Positions 52,773 through 62,094 are shown, counted from the stretch's first letter. The stretch is DNA of 64,000 nucleotides from Companilactobacillus heilongjiangensis (GCF_000831645.3 NZ_CP012559.1:496001-560000); one strand, 5' to 3'. Notes: generated by a model from the sequence alone, not told the origin. Made by a program: numbers and translations.

Positions 52773-54047
52773 ATGCGAAAGATTGTAGTAAATATAATTT
52801 TTGCACTATTAGGTATCGCAGTCGGGATAACTGTTTTACCTAGTTTGTGGGAAGTATCAGGTTTAGCAGGAATTGCTTTTATCAACAACGGCTATTTTGA
52901 TGGACTTATTGGATGTATTATATTTTATTTTTTGTCGTTCTTGTTTGTTAAACCAATTTTAGATTTAAACCAACAGATTGAGAAATATCTCAATTCGAGA
53001 TCCCCTGGTTGGATCATTTACGGATCAGGATTCTTAATCGGTGGCTTAATTTTGGCCAACATCATTTCGATTCCGTTCTATATGATGCACAATATGTTCT
53101 CAAACGTCATCCCAGTCATTTTAATGATTGTCTTTGGATGGATTGGTTTTAGAATGGGAACTAGTCGTCGTAATGACTGGAGTAATTTCTCGATTTCAAA
53201 ACGTAATACTAACAATAATAAAACAGCAGAAAAGAATAATGGGATTGCTTCTGAGGGTGAGGTAACTCGTCGTTCAGCTAAAAAGGACTATTATCCATAT
53301 AAGATTTTGGATACTTCTGTCGTTATTGATGGTCGTATTCATCAATTAGCACAAACTGGATTTTTGGAAGGTAAGTTGATGATTCCGGACTTCGTTGTCC
53401 ATGAATTACAATTGATTTCTGATTCCAGCGATAATCAAAAACGTGAACGTGGTCGTCGTGGTTTGGATATTTTGAACGAAATCAAGATGGATCAAACGAT
53501 TAATTATGAAACAACAACACGAGATTATGATAATATTCCAGAAGTGGATATGAAATTGCTTAAATTAGCTAAAGAAATCGGTGGTGCTGTCATCACAAAT
53601 GATTATAATTTAAGTAAGGTAAGTGAATTTCAAAATGTTCAAGTACTTAACATTAACGAATTAGCCAAAGTTTTGAAACCTATGGTTTTGCCAGGAGAAA
53701 CAATGACTGTTAAAGTTATTAAAGAGGGTACTGAAAGAGAGCAAGGTGTTGCATACCTAGAAGATGGTACGATGGTCGTTGTTGAAGAAGGTAAATACTT
53801 CATTAACAAGGACGTCGATGTCGTTGTAACTAGTGCATTGCAAACTGATGCTGGTAAAATGATTTTTGCAAAGCCTAAACATTCAATGCATGGTATCCAA
53901 GAAAAGAGTAGCGCCAAGGAGAATTCCAATAACCGTAACAGCAGTTCCAATAGCTCCAATAACAACAGTAATGGCAACCGGAATTCAAATCGAAACAACT
54001 CGAGAAATAAAAGGGGAGAACACAGAAATGGCAAAAAAGTCAGATAA
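52773..54047 (+). CDS. PIN/TRAM-domain membrane protein (YacL type)
   Basis: A 424-aa protein with four N-terminal membrane helices (residues 5-130), a PIN nuclease-like domain ([20 protein letters not shown], with the acidic residues TNDYNL later), and a TRAM domain. The C-terminus is an unusual low-complexity tail of Asn, Ser, Arg and Gly (residues 375-424), which is likely disordered. The ATG follows GAGGAGG. The gene overlaps gltX by 20 bases. The radA-yacL-gltX-cysS order is widely conserved in Firmicutes. The function of YacL is not well defined. Confidence 0.88.
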   Translation: MRKIVVNIIFALLGIAVGITVLPSLWEVSGLAGIAFINNGYFDGLIGCIIFYFLSFLFVKPILDLNQQIEKYLNSRSPGWIIYGSGFLIGGLILANIISIPFYMMHNMFSNVIPVILMIVFGWIGFRMGTSRRNDWSNFSISKRNTNNNKTAEKNNGIASEGEVTRRSAKKDYYPYKILDTSVVIDGRIHQLAQTGFLEGKLMIPDFVVHELQLISDSSDNQKRERGRRGLDILNEIKMDQTINYETTTRDYDNIPEVDMKLLKLAKEIGGAVITNDYNLSKVSEFQNVQVLNINELAKVLKPMVLPGETMTVKVIKEGTEREQGVAYLEDGTMVVVEEGKYFINKDVDVVVTSALQTDAGKMIFAKPKHSMHGIQEKSSAKENSNNRNSSSNSSNNNSNGNRNSNRNNSRNKRGEHRNGKKVR

Positions 54048-55524
54048 CAAAATTCGTGTAAGATATGCACCAAGTCCAACAGGTCACTTGCACATTGGGA
54101 ACGCTAGAACAGCTATCTTTAACTACTTATTCGCACGTAGTCACAAGGGAACTTTCGTAATCCGTATTGAAGATACAGATACAAAGCGTAACGTTGAAGG
54201 CGGTACTAAGAGTCAACTAGAAAACCTTAAATGGCTTGGTGTTGATTGGGATGAGGGTCCAGATGTCGGTGGAGATTATGGTCCTTACCGTCAATCAGAA
54301 AGAAAAGCAATTTATCAAAAGTATATCGATGAATTACTTGAAAAGGGCTTGGCTTACAAATCATATCTGACTGAAGAACAACTAACAAAGATGCGTGAAG
54401 AGCAAGAAGCTAATGGTCAAATGCCACACTACGAATACGAATTCGAAGGTATGACTGAAGACGAAAAGGCTGCTAAGATCAAAGAAGCTGAAGATGCTGG
54501 ATTACAACCAGTTGTCAGATTCCACGTACCACATGCTAAGAACTACGAATGGGACGATATCGTTAAAGGTAAAGTTTCAATCGGATCAGATACTATCGGT
54601 GGCGATTGGGTTATCCAAAAGCGTGACGGTATGCCTACATACAACTTTGCCGTTGTTGTTGATGACCACTTGATGGAAATCTCTCATGTTCTTCGTGGTG
54701 ATGATCACGTTGCTAACACACCTAAACAATTGATGATTTACGATGCACTTGGCTGGGAAGCTCCTAAGTTCGGTCACATGACACTTATCATCAATACTGA
54801 AACTGGTAAGAAATTGAGTAAACGTGATGAATCAATTCTCCAATTCATCGAACAATATCGTGATTTAGGATACTTACCAGAAGCTATGTTTAACTTCATT
54901 ACTTTGCTTGGCTGGTCACCAGTTGGTGAAGATGAGTTATTCACAAGAAAGCAATTTATCAAGATTTTTGATGAACACCGTTTGAGCAGATCACCTGCTA
55001 AGTTTGATCAAAAGAAACTTGAATGGGTAAACAACCAATACGTTAAGGGTGCTGACGTTTCTGAAATTACTGACTTAGTACTTTCAAACTTGATTGAAGC
55101 AAAACGTATTCCTGCTGATCCAAGCACAGATGAAATTCAATGGGTTAGACATTTAACAGAACTTTACATGCCACAAATGAGTTACACACAACAAATCGTT
55201 GAATTGTCAGATGTCTTCTTCAACCAACCAGAACACCTAACAGATGACGAACAAAAAGAACTTGTTGACGACGATTCAAAGACAGCTATTGAAGATTTGA
55301 AGGGTAAGTTAGAAAAACTTGACCGCTTCACAGCAACACAAATCATGGCTGCTATTCAATCAGTTAGAGCTGATACTGGTGTCAAAGGTAGAAAACTTTA
55401 CATGCCAGCTAGAATTGCTGCAACAAGAACAATGCATGGTCCAGCTATTGCTGAAACTATCGAATTGTTTGGTAAAGAAAAAGCTCTTGCTAATATCGAC
55501 AAGACTTTGAATGAAATGAAATAA
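54028..55524 (+). CDS. gltX: glutamate-tRNA ligase
   Basis: Class I aminoacyl-tRNA synthetase that charges tRNA-Glu (498 aa). The HIGH motif is in [17 protein letters not shown], and the KMSKS motif is KLSKRDE. The start is the ATG at 54028 with AAGGGGAG upstream, inside the end of yacL; the longer frame reading is a shadow. It is probably non-discriminating and also charges tRNA-Gln, as in most Firmicutes (inference). A hairpin terminator separates it from cysS. Confidence 0.94.
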   Translation: MAKKSDNKIRVRYAPSPTGHLHIGNARTAIFNYLFARSHKGTFVIRIEDTDTKRNVEGGTKSQLENLKWLGVDWDEGPDVGGDYGPYRQSERKAIYQKYIDELLEKGLAYKSYLTEEQLTKMREEQEANGQMPHYEYEFEGMTEDEKAAKIKEAEDAGLQPVVRFHVPHAKNYEWDDIVKGKVSIGSDTIGGDWVIQKRDGMPTYNFAVVVDDHLMEISHVLRGDDHVANTPKQLMIYDALGWEAPKFGHMTLIINTETGKKLSKRDESILQFIEQYRDLGYLPEAMFNFITLLGWSPVGEDELFTRKQFIKIFDEHRLSRSPAKFDQKKLEWVNNQYVKGADVSEITDLVLSNLIEAKRIPADPSTDEIQWVRHLTELYMPQMSYTQQIVELSDVFFNQPEHLTDDEQKELVDDDSKTAIEDLKGKLEKLDRFTATQIMAAIQSVRADTGVKGRKLYMPARIAATRTMHGPAIAETIELFGKEKALANIDKTLNEMK

Positions 55525-55548
55525 TTCGTTTCAAATAAAATAAAACAG

Positions 55549-55593
55549 AAAAAGAGGTTGAAGGAAAACTTAGTTTGCCTCAACCCCTTTTTT
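55549..55593 (+). terminator. terminator or attenuator between gltX and cysS
   Basis: GAGGTTGAAGGAAAAC pairs with TTTGCC-TCAACCCC through a bulged stem, then TTTTTT. No T-box specifier structure was recognised in the gap, which is only 86 bp. Confidence 0.78.
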
Positions 55594-55610
55594 ATATATA
55601 GGTGAAGATT

Positions 55611-57023
55611 ATGTTGAAAATTTTTAATACCTTAACGCGTGAAAAAGAAGAATTTAAATCGATAACACCTAAACAAGTTAATATGTATGTCTGTGGACCA
55701 ACTGTGTATAACTACATTCATATTGGTAATGCGCGTTCAATCGTTGCTTTCGATACTGTTCGTCGTTATTTAGAGTTTCTAGGTTACAACGTTAAATTTG
55801 TTTCTAACTTCACCGATGTTGACGATAAGATGATTAAAGAAGCTAACCGCGAGGGCATTACTGTTCCCGAAGTAGCTGACCGTTTTATCAAAGCTTTCTA
55901 TGAAGATATTGATGCAATTAACGTCCAACGTGCAACTATCAACCCTCGCGCAACGGATAACATTCAAGAAATCATTGATTTTATTAAAGATTTAATTGAT
56001 AAGGGTTATGCCTATGAATCGCAAGGGGATGTTTTCTATCGTGCTCGTAAGTTTGAACACTATGGCGAATTGTCTGATCAAAATATCGACCAATTAGTTG
56101 AAGGCGCCAGTGAACATGTTGGCGATTCTGAATTCGACAAGAAGCAAGATCCAATCGACTTTGCACTTTGGAAGAAAGCTAAGCCAAATGAAATCAAATG
56201 GGATTCTCCTTGGGGTGAAGGCCGTCCGGGCTGGCATATTGAATGTTCAGTGATGTCAACTAAATACTTAGGCGATACTTTTGATATCCATGGTGGTGGT
56301 CAAGATTTGGAATTCCCTCACCACGAAAATGAAATTGCCCAGAGTGAAGCTAAGACTGGTAAGAAATTTGTCAATTATTGGATGCACAACGGATTTGTTA
56401 CAGTTGAAAATAACGAAAAGATGAGCAAGTCACTGGGAAACTTTGTAACTGTTCACGATTTAGTTAAATCAACGAATCCGCAAGTTTTGAGATTCTTCTT
56501 GTCGTCAACACATTACCGTCGTCCACTTGAATATTCTCAAGCTAATTTGCAAAAAGCTGCCGATAATTTGGATAAGATTAAGACTGCTTACAACAACTTG
56601 AAGTTCCGTCTTGATGGAGCTGAAGATGCCACTGATATCAAGGATACACAAGCACAAGTTGACAAGATTGTTGCTGACTTTACAGCTGCTATGAATGATG
56701 ATTTTAACGTTCAAAATGGCTTGACAGAAATCTTTAATTTGGTCAGCCTCGCTAACAACACTGCTGCTCAAGAGACGGTTGCTAAAAATGCTGCAAATGT
56801 TATCCTAGAAGCTATGGTTAAATTGACTAGTATTTTGGGTGTCAACTTGGATGAAGACCAACAAGATTTATCCGAAGAAATTCAACAAATGGTCGATGCA
56901 CGTGATGAAGCTAGAGCAAATAAAGATTTTGCTACCAGCGATAAATTACGTGACCAACTAAAGGATATGGGTGTGATCTTAGAGGATACACCACAAGGAA
57001 CACGGTGGCATATTAATGACTGA
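55611..57023 (+). CDS. cysS: cysteine-tRNA ligase
   Basis: Class I synthetase for cysteine (470 aa). Zinc-binding Cys in [19 protein letters not shown], which also holds the HIGH motif; the second zinc part is WHIECSVMS with [19 protein letters not shown] is [10 protein letters not shown]. The start is the ATG at 55611 behind AGGTGA; an in-frame GTG lies three codons upstream. It overlaps mrnC by eight bases. There is no cysE between gltX and cysS, unlike in Bacillus. Confidence 0.95.
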   Translation: MLKIFNTLTREKEEFKSITPKQVNMYVCGPTVYNYIHIGNARSIVAFDTVRRYLEFLGYNVKFVSNFTDVDDKMIKEANREGITVPEVADRFIKAFYEDIDAINVQRATINPRATDNIQEIIDFIKDLIDKGYAYESQGDVFYRARKFEHYGELSDQNIDQLVEGASEHVGDSEFDKKQDPIDFALWKKAKPNEIKWDSPWGEGRPGWHIECSVMSTKYLGDTFDIHGGGQDLEFPHHENEIAQSEAKTGKKFVNYWMHNGFVTVENNEKMSKSLGNFVTVHDLVKSTNPQVLRFFLSSTHYRRPLEYSQANLQKAADNLDKIKTAYNNLKFRLDGAEDATDIKDTQAQVDKIVADFTAAMNDDFNVQNGLTEIFNLVSLANNTAAQETVAKNAANVILEAMVKLTSILGVNLDEDQQDLSEEIQQMVDARDEARANKDFATSDKLRDQLKDMGVILEDTPQGTRWHIND

Positions 57024-57429
57024 TGTTAAGAAATTTAATGGCGTAACTTTGGCATATTTAGGGGATGCAGTTTATGAAGTATTTATTCGTGAACACTTGC
57101 TTTCCAAAAATATTGTTAAAGTTAACGAATTACAGCACCAAGCGAAACATTACGTTTCCGCAAAAGCACAAGCATCTTTAATCACATTGATGCTTGATAA
57201 TGACGTTTTATCTGAACAAGAGATTCGTATTTACAAGAACGGTCGTAATGCGAAAAAGCAAACCAAAGCAAAGAATACAAGTGTCGTCACATATCATATG
57301 TCCACTGGTTTTGAAGCAGTTTTTGGCTATTTAGATATTACTGGCAACAAAGAACGTGTGAAAGAACTAGCACAATGGTGCATAAATGAAGTAGAGACAG
57401 GTGAAGCAGATGACAGACAGTTCAAATAA
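57016..57429 (+). CDS. mrnC: Mini-ribonuclease III
   Basis: A 137-aa dimeric RNase III-type catalytic domain without the RNA-binding domain, which matures the ends of 23S rRNA. The signature [18 protein letters not shown] holds the catalytic Asp, and the helix with KQTKAKN is typical. It is coupled to cysS upstream and rlmB downstream by overlaps (8 and 20 bases). This cysS-mrnC-rlmB order is standard in Firmicutes. Confidence 0.93.
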   Translation: MTDVKKFNGVTLAYLGDAVYEVFIREHLLSKNIVKVNELQHQAKHYVSAKAQASLITLMLDNDVLSEQEIRIYKNGRNAKKQTKAKNTSVVTYHMSTGFEAVFGYLDITGNKERVKELAQWCINEVETGEADDRQFK

Positions 57430-58183
57430 TAGTAACAGTGAAGCAAAAGAATTAATTTACGGTGTCCATTCAGTAATCGAATTATTGAAGTCAGCAACCG
57501 CAAATCAACGAGTTAACAAAGTTTTAGTTCAAAAAGGACTTTCAAGTGAACATATCGCCGAAGCTATCAAGTTAGCTAAGAGAGACCGTTTAATTGTTCA
57601 AGAAGTACCTAAGAACAAACTAGATGACATCAGTGACGGTGGAAATCACCAAGGTATGGCCGCATATATCGCCCCATATCAATACGCCGAGTTAGAAGAT
57701 ATTTTCAAGAGAGCCGAAGAGAAGAACGAAGATCCATTCATCCTGATCCTAGATAAAATTGAAGATCCCCATAACTTAGGCTCAATCATGCGTACAGCCG
57801 ATGCCGTTGGCGTTCATGGAATTATCGTTCCAAAGCACAGATCGACTGGTTTAACATCAACCGTAGCGAAGACATCAACAGGTGCCATCGAACACGTACC
57901 AGTAGTCCGTGTAACAAACTTAGTTAATACAATTAAAGAACTAAAAGAGAGAAACGTCTGGGTCTTTGGAACAGCTATGGAAGGCGACAACTACCGTAAC
58001 TGGAATGCCAAAGGAGCAGTAGCTCTAATCATCGGAAACGAAGGTAAGGGAATCTCTCCATTAGTATTGAAGCAAGCAGACCAAACATTGAACATTCCAA
58101 TGGTAGGACATGTACAAAGTTTGAACGCAAGTGTTGCTACAGGTATCTTGTTGTATCAAGCTTTTGCATCAAGAAACGCTTAA
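57410..58183 (+). CDS. rlmB: 23S rRNA (guanosine-2'-O)-methyltransferase RlmB
   Basis: A SpoU/TrmH-family 2'-O-methyltransferase (257 aa) with a knotted fold, modifying 23S rRNA. An N-terminal substrate-binding domain (IYGVHSVIELL) precedes the three SpoU motifs: LDKIEDPHNLGSIMRTADA, IIGNEGKGIS and SLNASVATGILLYQ. The ATG at 57410 has AGGTGA upstream inside mrnC. A terminator follows 31 bp after the stop, so sigH is a separate unit. Confidence 0.93.
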   Translation: MTDSSNNSNSEAKELIYGVHSVIELLKSATANQRVNKVLVQKGLSSEHIAEAIKLAKRDRLIVQEVPKNKLDDISDGGNHQGMAAYIAPYQYAELEDIFKRAEEKNEDPFILILDKIEDPHNLGSIMRTADAVGVHGIIVPKHRSTGLTSTVAKTSTGAIEHVPVVRVTNLVNTIKELKERNVWVFGTAMEGDNYRNWNAKGAVALIIGNEGKGISPLVLKQADQTLNIPMVGHVQSLNASVATGILLYQAFASRNA

Positions 58184-58213
58184 CAGTTTTAAGTATTTAA
58201 ATTTTTAATATTA

Positions 58214-58248
58214 GATATATCCAAAGTAGACGGATATATCTTTTTTTG
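58214..58248 (+). terminator. terminator of rlmB
   Basis: Stem GATATATCC/GGATATATC with a nine-base loop and seven T. Confidence 0.88.
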
Positions 58249-58260
58249 TTCCTCAAAATA

Positions 58261-58445
58261 AATTAGCCACGGGTTGTCAGTAATACAGCTGCAATGGAGG
58301 TGGCGTTATGGCTTCAGCCATTACACCACGGGGCGAGTTTTGAAACTTGCGAACTGTGCAAGGTTCAAAATCGAGGTTCGAGACCGCACTTTGGCTCGGA
58401 CCGGTCCCCATAGCAGACTGCATTACTGACAACCCGTGGCGGCAG
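58261..58445 (+). repeat. R14: cloverleaf-like structured repeat
   Basis: Arms GGGTTGTCAGTAAT and ATTACTGACAACCC pair perfectly, then continue as GCTGC/GCAGACTGC. P2 (GGC TTCA GCC tip), P3 (ACTTGC...GCAAGG within TTTTGA/TCAAAA) and P4 (GGTTCGAGACC...GGCTCGGACC) are intact. It is the only copy whose GGC end faces the more distant gene (sigH, 126 bp), though the rlmB terminator separates it from rlmB. Confidence 0.87.
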
Positions 58446-58570
58446 GCACTATATAACCTAAATAATTAAATATCATTCGTTTTTTTTGTAAACAAACGTT
58501 CGCTAGAATAACAAAAATAACTCCTGTAATCTTATAAGTGTAAAATTATTGTCCGTAATAAATTTATCTA

Positions 58571-59131
58571 ATGCTTAGTGAAGAATCATTATTGATCGAA
58601 CAAGTAAGAAATGACCGTAATTCACCCGCTCTAGTTTTATTGGTTAATAAGTACCGTCCGATGATTGATAACTTGGCAAAGCAGTATTTCATAACTAGTT
58701 ACGAACGTGATGACTGGTATCAAGAAGCCTATTTTAGTTGCTTTCAATCATGTCAATTGTTTGATGGTTCTACTGGATCCAAATTTGGTAGTTTTTTCAA
58801 AATGAAATTTACACATTGTATTATTGATTTGATCAGATATGAAAATGCAAATAAAAGGAAGGTCAATGGTTTAACAGAATCACTTGATGAAATCGACCAA
58901 TCTAAAATGACTACCCCAAGTCATAAGAATGCGGTCGAGGATTTTGATAATATTCGAATTGCGACAACAGCGATGAATCTTAGAGAGTTAATTGCCCTAA
59001 GATATGTCTATGGTCGCACACGATTAGATGATGCATGTCTCCAAGCTGACTGTGATGTTAAAGCTCTTAAAGCGGCAGCTCAAAGATGTAAAAGAAAAAT
59101 TAAAGAACAACAAGATAATCATTTGTCATGA
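58571..59131 (+). CDS. sigH: sigma-H-like RNA polymerase sigma factor
   Basis: A short sigma-70-family factor (186 aa) in the sigH position before rpmG-secE-nusG. Region 2 is recognisable (LVNKYRPMIDNLAKQYF, DDWYQEAYFSCFQS, FFKMKFTHCIIDLIRYEN). A weakly conserved region 4 follows (ELIALRYVYGRTRLDDACLQ). In lactobacilli such SigH/ComX-like factors control late competence genes in some species. The ribosome site is poor, which suggests low basal translation. R14 lies 126 bp upstream. Confidence 0.82.
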   Translation: MLSEESLLIEQVRNDRNSPALVLLVNKYRPMIDNLAKQYFITSYERDDWYQEAYFSCFQSCQLFDGSTGSKFGSFFKMKFTHCIIDLIRYENANKRKVNGLTESLDEIDQSKMTTPSHKNAVEDFDNIRIATTAMNLRELIALRYVYGRTRLDDACLQADCDVKALKAAAQRCKRKIKEQQDNHLS

Positions 59132-59201
59132 TATTGCAATGGACAAACCCAGTTCCAGAGTTTACAATTAATAAGATTAAGTTTAGATTTTGGAGAAAAA
59201 C

Positions 59202-59351
59202 ATGGGATTAAGAAAAGTTGCCTTAGCTTGTACAGTTTGTGGATCAAGAAATTACACAATCACTGAAAACCCTAGTCGTACTGAAAGACTAGAAGTTAAA
59301 AAGTTTTGCAAGCACTGTGGCAAACATACATTGCATAAAGAAACAAGATAA
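59202..59351 (+). CDS. rpmG: 50S ribosomal protein L33
   Basis: A 49-aa ribosomal protein, starting [19 protein letters not shown]. It has two CxxC pairs (CTVC and CKHC), so it is the zinc-binding form. The ATG at 59202 follows TTTGGAG. It lies 14 bp before secE in the conserved sigH-rpmG-secE-nusG order. Confidence 0.92.
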   Translation: MGLRKVALACTVCGSRNYTITENPSRTERLEVKKFCKHCGKHTLHKETR

Positions 59352-59365
59352 CTCTGGAGGAACAA

Positions 59366-59551
59366 ATGAAACTATTTAAATTTTTTGGTAGTGTCAACAA
59401 AGAAATGAAATTAGTTGTTTGGCCTACATTTAAAGAAAACAAGCGTGATACTTGGACTGTTATCGCTACATCACTAATGTACGCAGTCTTCTTTGCTCTA
59501 GTTGACTGGGGCTTGATTGCATTGTTACAACACTTCGTAATGGGTAAATAG
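59366..59551 (+). CDS. secE: preprotein translocase subunit SecE
   Basis: A 61-aa single-span membrane subunit that clamps the SecY channel. A cytosolic amphipathic part (EMKLVVWPTFKENKRDTW) is followed by one hydrophobic helix. CTGGAGG is its ribosome site. A promoter for nusG starts just after its stop. Confidence 0.93.
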   Translation: MKLFKFFGSVNKEMKLVVWPTFKENKRDTWTVIATSLMYAVFFALVDWGLIALLQHFVMGK

Positions 59552-59552
59552 A

Positions 59553-59581
59553 TTGTAAGAGTGTCAAAAATTTGCTATTAT
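59553..59581 (+). promoter_or_regulatory. promoter for nusG
   Basis: TTGTAA (59553), a 17-bp spacer and TATTAT (59576) fit a sigma-A promoter. A terminator hairpin follows only 12 bases later, ahead of nusG. Confidence 0.6.
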
Positions 59582-59593
59582 GTTTGTAACGAG

Positions 59594-59624
59594 AAAAACT
59601 TCGACATGGTTCGGAGTTTTTTTA
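59594..59624 (+). terminator. terminator/attenuator upstream of nusG
   Basis: AAAACTTCGA pairs with TTCGGAGTTTT around a five-base loop, then T residues. It ends secE transcripts or attenuates nusG. Confidence 0.75.
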
Positions 59625-59646
59625 TTTTGAATTTTTGGAGGAAATT

Positions 59647-60192
59647 ATGGCTGAAGCTGGCGAAAAACAATGGTATGTACTACATACCTATTCAGGATAT
59701 GAAAACAAAGTTAAGGAAAATCTAGAATCACGTGCCCAATCAATGGGTATGGAAGATTTCATTTTCCGTGCAGTTGTTCCTGAAGAAGAAGAAACAAAAG
59801 TTAAAAACGGTAAAGAAAAGAAAGAAATGGAAAAGACTTTCCCTGGATATGTTCTAGTAGAAATGGTTATGTCCGATGAATCATGGTTTATCGTTCGTAA
59901 TACTCCAGGTGTTACCGGATTTGTCGGCAGTCACGGTTCTGGTAGTAAACCTGCACCTCTATTACCTGAAGAAATTGATAACATTCTTAGCCAATTTGGT
60001 ATGGATTCACAAAAACCATCTGACTTTGAAGTTGGCGAAACAGTTAAGATCACTGACGGTGCCTTCACAGACACAACAGGTAAGATTACTGAAATTGATG
60101 ACGAACACAGAAAACTTAAAGTTGATGTTGATATGTTTGGACGTATGACATCAGCCGAAGTTGACTTTACATCAGTTGAGAAACAAGGCTAA
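59647..60192 (+). CDS. nusG: transcription termination/antitermination protein NusG
   Basis: NusG (181 aa) binds RNA polymerase and controls pausing and Rho or ribosome coupling. The NGN domain begins KQWYVLHTYSGYENKVKENL; the KOW domain is at the C-terminus (VGETVKITDGAFTDTTGKI). The start is the ATG at 59647 behind TTGGAGG. R15 starts only six bases after the stop, so the 3' end of the nusG mRNA probably includes it. Confidence 0.94.
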   Translation: MAEAGEKQWYVLHTYSGYENKVKENLESRAQSMGMEDFIFRAVVPEEEETKVKNGKEKKEMEKTFPGYVLVEMVMSDESWFIVRNTPGVTGFVGSHGSGSKPAPLLPEEIDNILSQFGMDSQKPSDFEVGETVKITDGAFTDTTGKITEIDDEHRKLKVDVDMFGRMTSAEVDFTSVEKQG

Positions 60193-60197
60193 TTAAG

Positions 60198-60388
60198 TTT
60201 GCCGCTTCCGGTTTTGAGTGACGAAGTCTGCTATGTGACCGGTGCGAGCCAAAGTACGGTCTCGCGCCTCGATTTTGAGCTTCGCAAAGTACGCGAATCT
60301 CAAAATACGTCAGTGGTGTAAGAAAGGAAAATCGCATTTCTAACGCCACTACCACAGCAGTCTTCATCACTCAAACCTCCAGCTAGTT
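60198..60388 (-). repeat. R15: cloverleaf-like structured repeat after nusG
   Basis: Arms TTTTGAGTGACGAAGTC and GTCTTCATCACTCAAA pair with one C-to-T change that keeps a wobble pair on one strand. P4 is GTGCGAGCC...GGTCTCGCGCC, with an extra compensated pair. P3 is TTTTGAG...CTCAAAA and P2 has an AGAAA...TTTCT tip. It pairs outward with R16 across a 162-bp spacer that holds no recognised feature. Confidence 0.86.
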
Positions 60389-60550
60389 GGTCTGTGACGA
60401 AGTTTGTTCATATATATAATTAAGCAATATGATAGATGATGAGTTACCGATATTTTGGGATTAATACCTTGAGTAGTTAGTTATAAATATTAATTCATAT
60501 GTCGTTTGATTGTATGTAAGGAATTAAACAGTAAACATCAAGCAACCCAA

Positions 60551-60733
60551 GAGTCGGAGGGGGCAAGTAAATTAACCAGCAGTGAAGGTGGCGTTAGGGC
60601 TTTAGCCCTTACACCACGGGACGAGTTTTGAAACTTGCGAACTGTGCAAGGTTCAAAATCGAGGTTCGAGACCGCACTATGGCTCGGACCGGTCCCCACT
60701 GCAGGTTAAATTTATTTGCCCCCGGAGACGGAA
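60551..60733 (+). repeat. R16: cloverleaf-like structured repeat before rplK
   Basis: Arms GGGGGCAAGTAAATTAACC and GGTTAAATTTATTTGCCCCC pair along about 19 bp with a bulge. P2 (GGGC TTTA GCCC tip), P3 (CTTGC...GCAAGG) and P4 (GGTTCGAGACC...GGCTCGGACC) are intact. The GACGG end faces rplK and its L1-type leader. Confidence 0.87.
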
Positions 60734-60802
60734 CCAAAAATAAATATTGTAAACAACGGTAGACCGTGCTACCATATAAACCGTATGTTTTTGAGACATA
60801 CA

Positions 60803-60843
60803 TGTGGGAGAGAAAATTTTGATTCTCATCATGACCACATCAC
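60803..60843 (+). promoter_or_regulatory. L1-type ribosomal leader upstream of rplK
   Basis: GTGGGAG, AAAATTTTGATTCTC and GACCACAT form the same small structure found again before rplA (GTGGGAG ... ATTCTCC ... GACCACA). This resembles the L1 binding site known from firmicute L11-L1 operons, used for translational feedback by L1. Confidence 0.68.
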
Positions 60844-60863
60844 GGAACAAGGAGGTATGCACC

Positions 60864-61286
60864 GTGGCTAAAAAAGTTGCTAACGTAGTAAAATTACAAA
60901 TCCCTGCTGGACAGGCTACTCCAGCTCCTCCAGTTGGTCCTGCTTTAGGACAAGCTGGTATTAACATTGTTGCCTTTACAAAGGACTTCAATGCACGTAC
61001 ACAAGATCAAAAGGGTATGATTATCCCTGTTGTTATCTCAGTATATGAAGACCGTTCATTCGATTTCGTTACTAAGACACCACCAGCTGCAGTTCTATTG
61101 AAGAAAGCTGCTGGCGTTGAAAAGGGCTCTGGCGAACCTAACACAAATAAGGTTGCCACAGTTACTGAAGACCAAGTTCGCGAAATTGCTGAAACCAAGA
61201 TGAAAGACCTAAACGCTGCTAGTGTTGAAGCTGCAATGCGTATGGTTGCTGGTACTGCAAGAAGTATGGGCTTTGAAGTAAAGTAA
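60864..61286 (+). CDS. rplK: 50S ribosomal protein L11
   Basis: L11 (140 aa) forms the base of the stalk at the GTPase centre with 23S rRNA. The N-terminal signature is [20 protein letters not shown]. The start is GTG at 60864, with AAGGAGG ten bases upstream; the longer frame from 60804 would translate the leader. It is co-transcribed with rplA. An L1-type site precedes it. Confidence 0.95.
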   Translation: MAKKVANVVKLQIPAGQATPAPPVGPALGQAGINIVAFTKDFNARTQDQKGMIIPVVISVYEDRSFDFVTKTPPAAVLLKKAAGVEKGSGEPNTNKVATVTEDQVREIAETKMKDLNAASVEAAMRMVAGTARSMGFEVK

Positions 61287-61342
61287 AAGACTAGATTTAA
61301 GCAGTTTACAGGAATGTGAAAGCATTCTTAACAAGTGGGAGG

Positions 61343-61374
61343 GGAAAATATAATTCTCCGAAAGACCACAAAGC
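61343..61374 (+). promoter_or_regulatory. second L1-type site between rplK and rplA
   Basis: GTGGGAGGGGAAAATATAAT, then TCTCC and GACCACA, repeat the leader motif seen upstream of rplK. It lies immediately before the rplA ribosome site and fits autogenous control by L1. Confidence 0.66.
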
Positions 61375-61389
61375 AAGGAGGAACTTAGC

Positions 61390-62070
61390 ATGGCTAAGCA
61401 TGGAAAGAAATATACAGAAGCATTAAAACAAGTAGATAAAAACAAAAGCTATACTGCTGAAGAGGCTGTTGAATTATTAAAGAAGGTTGACTTCGCTAAA
61501 TTCGACGCAACTGTTGAAGTTGCTGTTAACTTGGATGTAGATCCAAAACAAGCTGATCAACAAATTCGTGGAGCTATCGTACTACCTAATGGTACTGGTA
61601 AGACACAAAAGGTTATCGTCTTCGCTGAAGGACAACAAGCTAAGGATGCTGAAGCAGCCGGAGCAGATATTGTTGGTTCTGATGACCTTGTTGAAAAAAT
61701 CCAAGACGGCTGGCTAGACTTTGACGTTGCTGTTGCAACACCACCAATGATGGCTAAAGTAGGTCGTTTAGGTCGTGTTCTTGGACCTAAAGGTTTGATG
61801 CCTAACCCTAAGACAGGTACTGTTACAATGAATGTTACAAAGGCTGTTAATGATATTAAAGCCGGACAAGTTACATACCGTGTTGATTCAAACGGTCTTA
61901 TCCACGCACCAATCGGTAAGATTTCATTTGATACAGATAAAATTACAGAAAACTTCAATACTTTCTATAATGCTATCTTGAAGGCACGCCCTGCATCATT
62001 GAAGGGTAGCTATGTAGTTAGTGTTAACATGACATCTACATTTGGACCTGGTCTAAAGATCAACGCTTAA
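61390..62070 (+). CDS. rplA: 50S ribosomal protein L1
   Basis: L1 (226 aa) shapes the tRNA exit stalk and represses its own operon by binding mRNA. The conserved signature is the segment from [20 protein letters not shown] to MPNPKTGTV. The ATG follows AAGGAGG. The L1-type sites upstream of rplK and rplA are its expected targets. Confidence 0.96.
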   Translation: MAKHGKKYTEALKQVDKNKSYTAEEAVELLKKVDFAKFDATVEVAVNLDVDPKQADQQIRGAIVLPNGTGKTQKVIVFAEGQQAKDAEAAGADIVGSDDLVEKIQDGWLDFDVAVATPPMMAKVGRLGRVLGPKGLMPNPKTGTVTMNVTKAVNDIKAGQVTYRVDSNGLIHAPIGKISFDTDKITENFNTFYNAILKARPASLKGSYVVSVNMTSTFGPGLKINA

Positions 62071-62094
62071 TTAGTGTTGACTAACTACCAAAAT

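Noticed and set aside
53639-54079. A long open frame antisense to the end of yacL.
   Set aside because: It is a shadow of the Asn/Ser-rich low-complexity tail and has no start signals.
58261-58445. Possible tRNA-like gene because of the cloverleaf layout and a GGTTCGA word in P4.
   Set aside because: The outer stem is two to three times too long, there is no anticodon-type seven-base loop at the right place and no CCA or acceptor geometry. Only the topology is similar.
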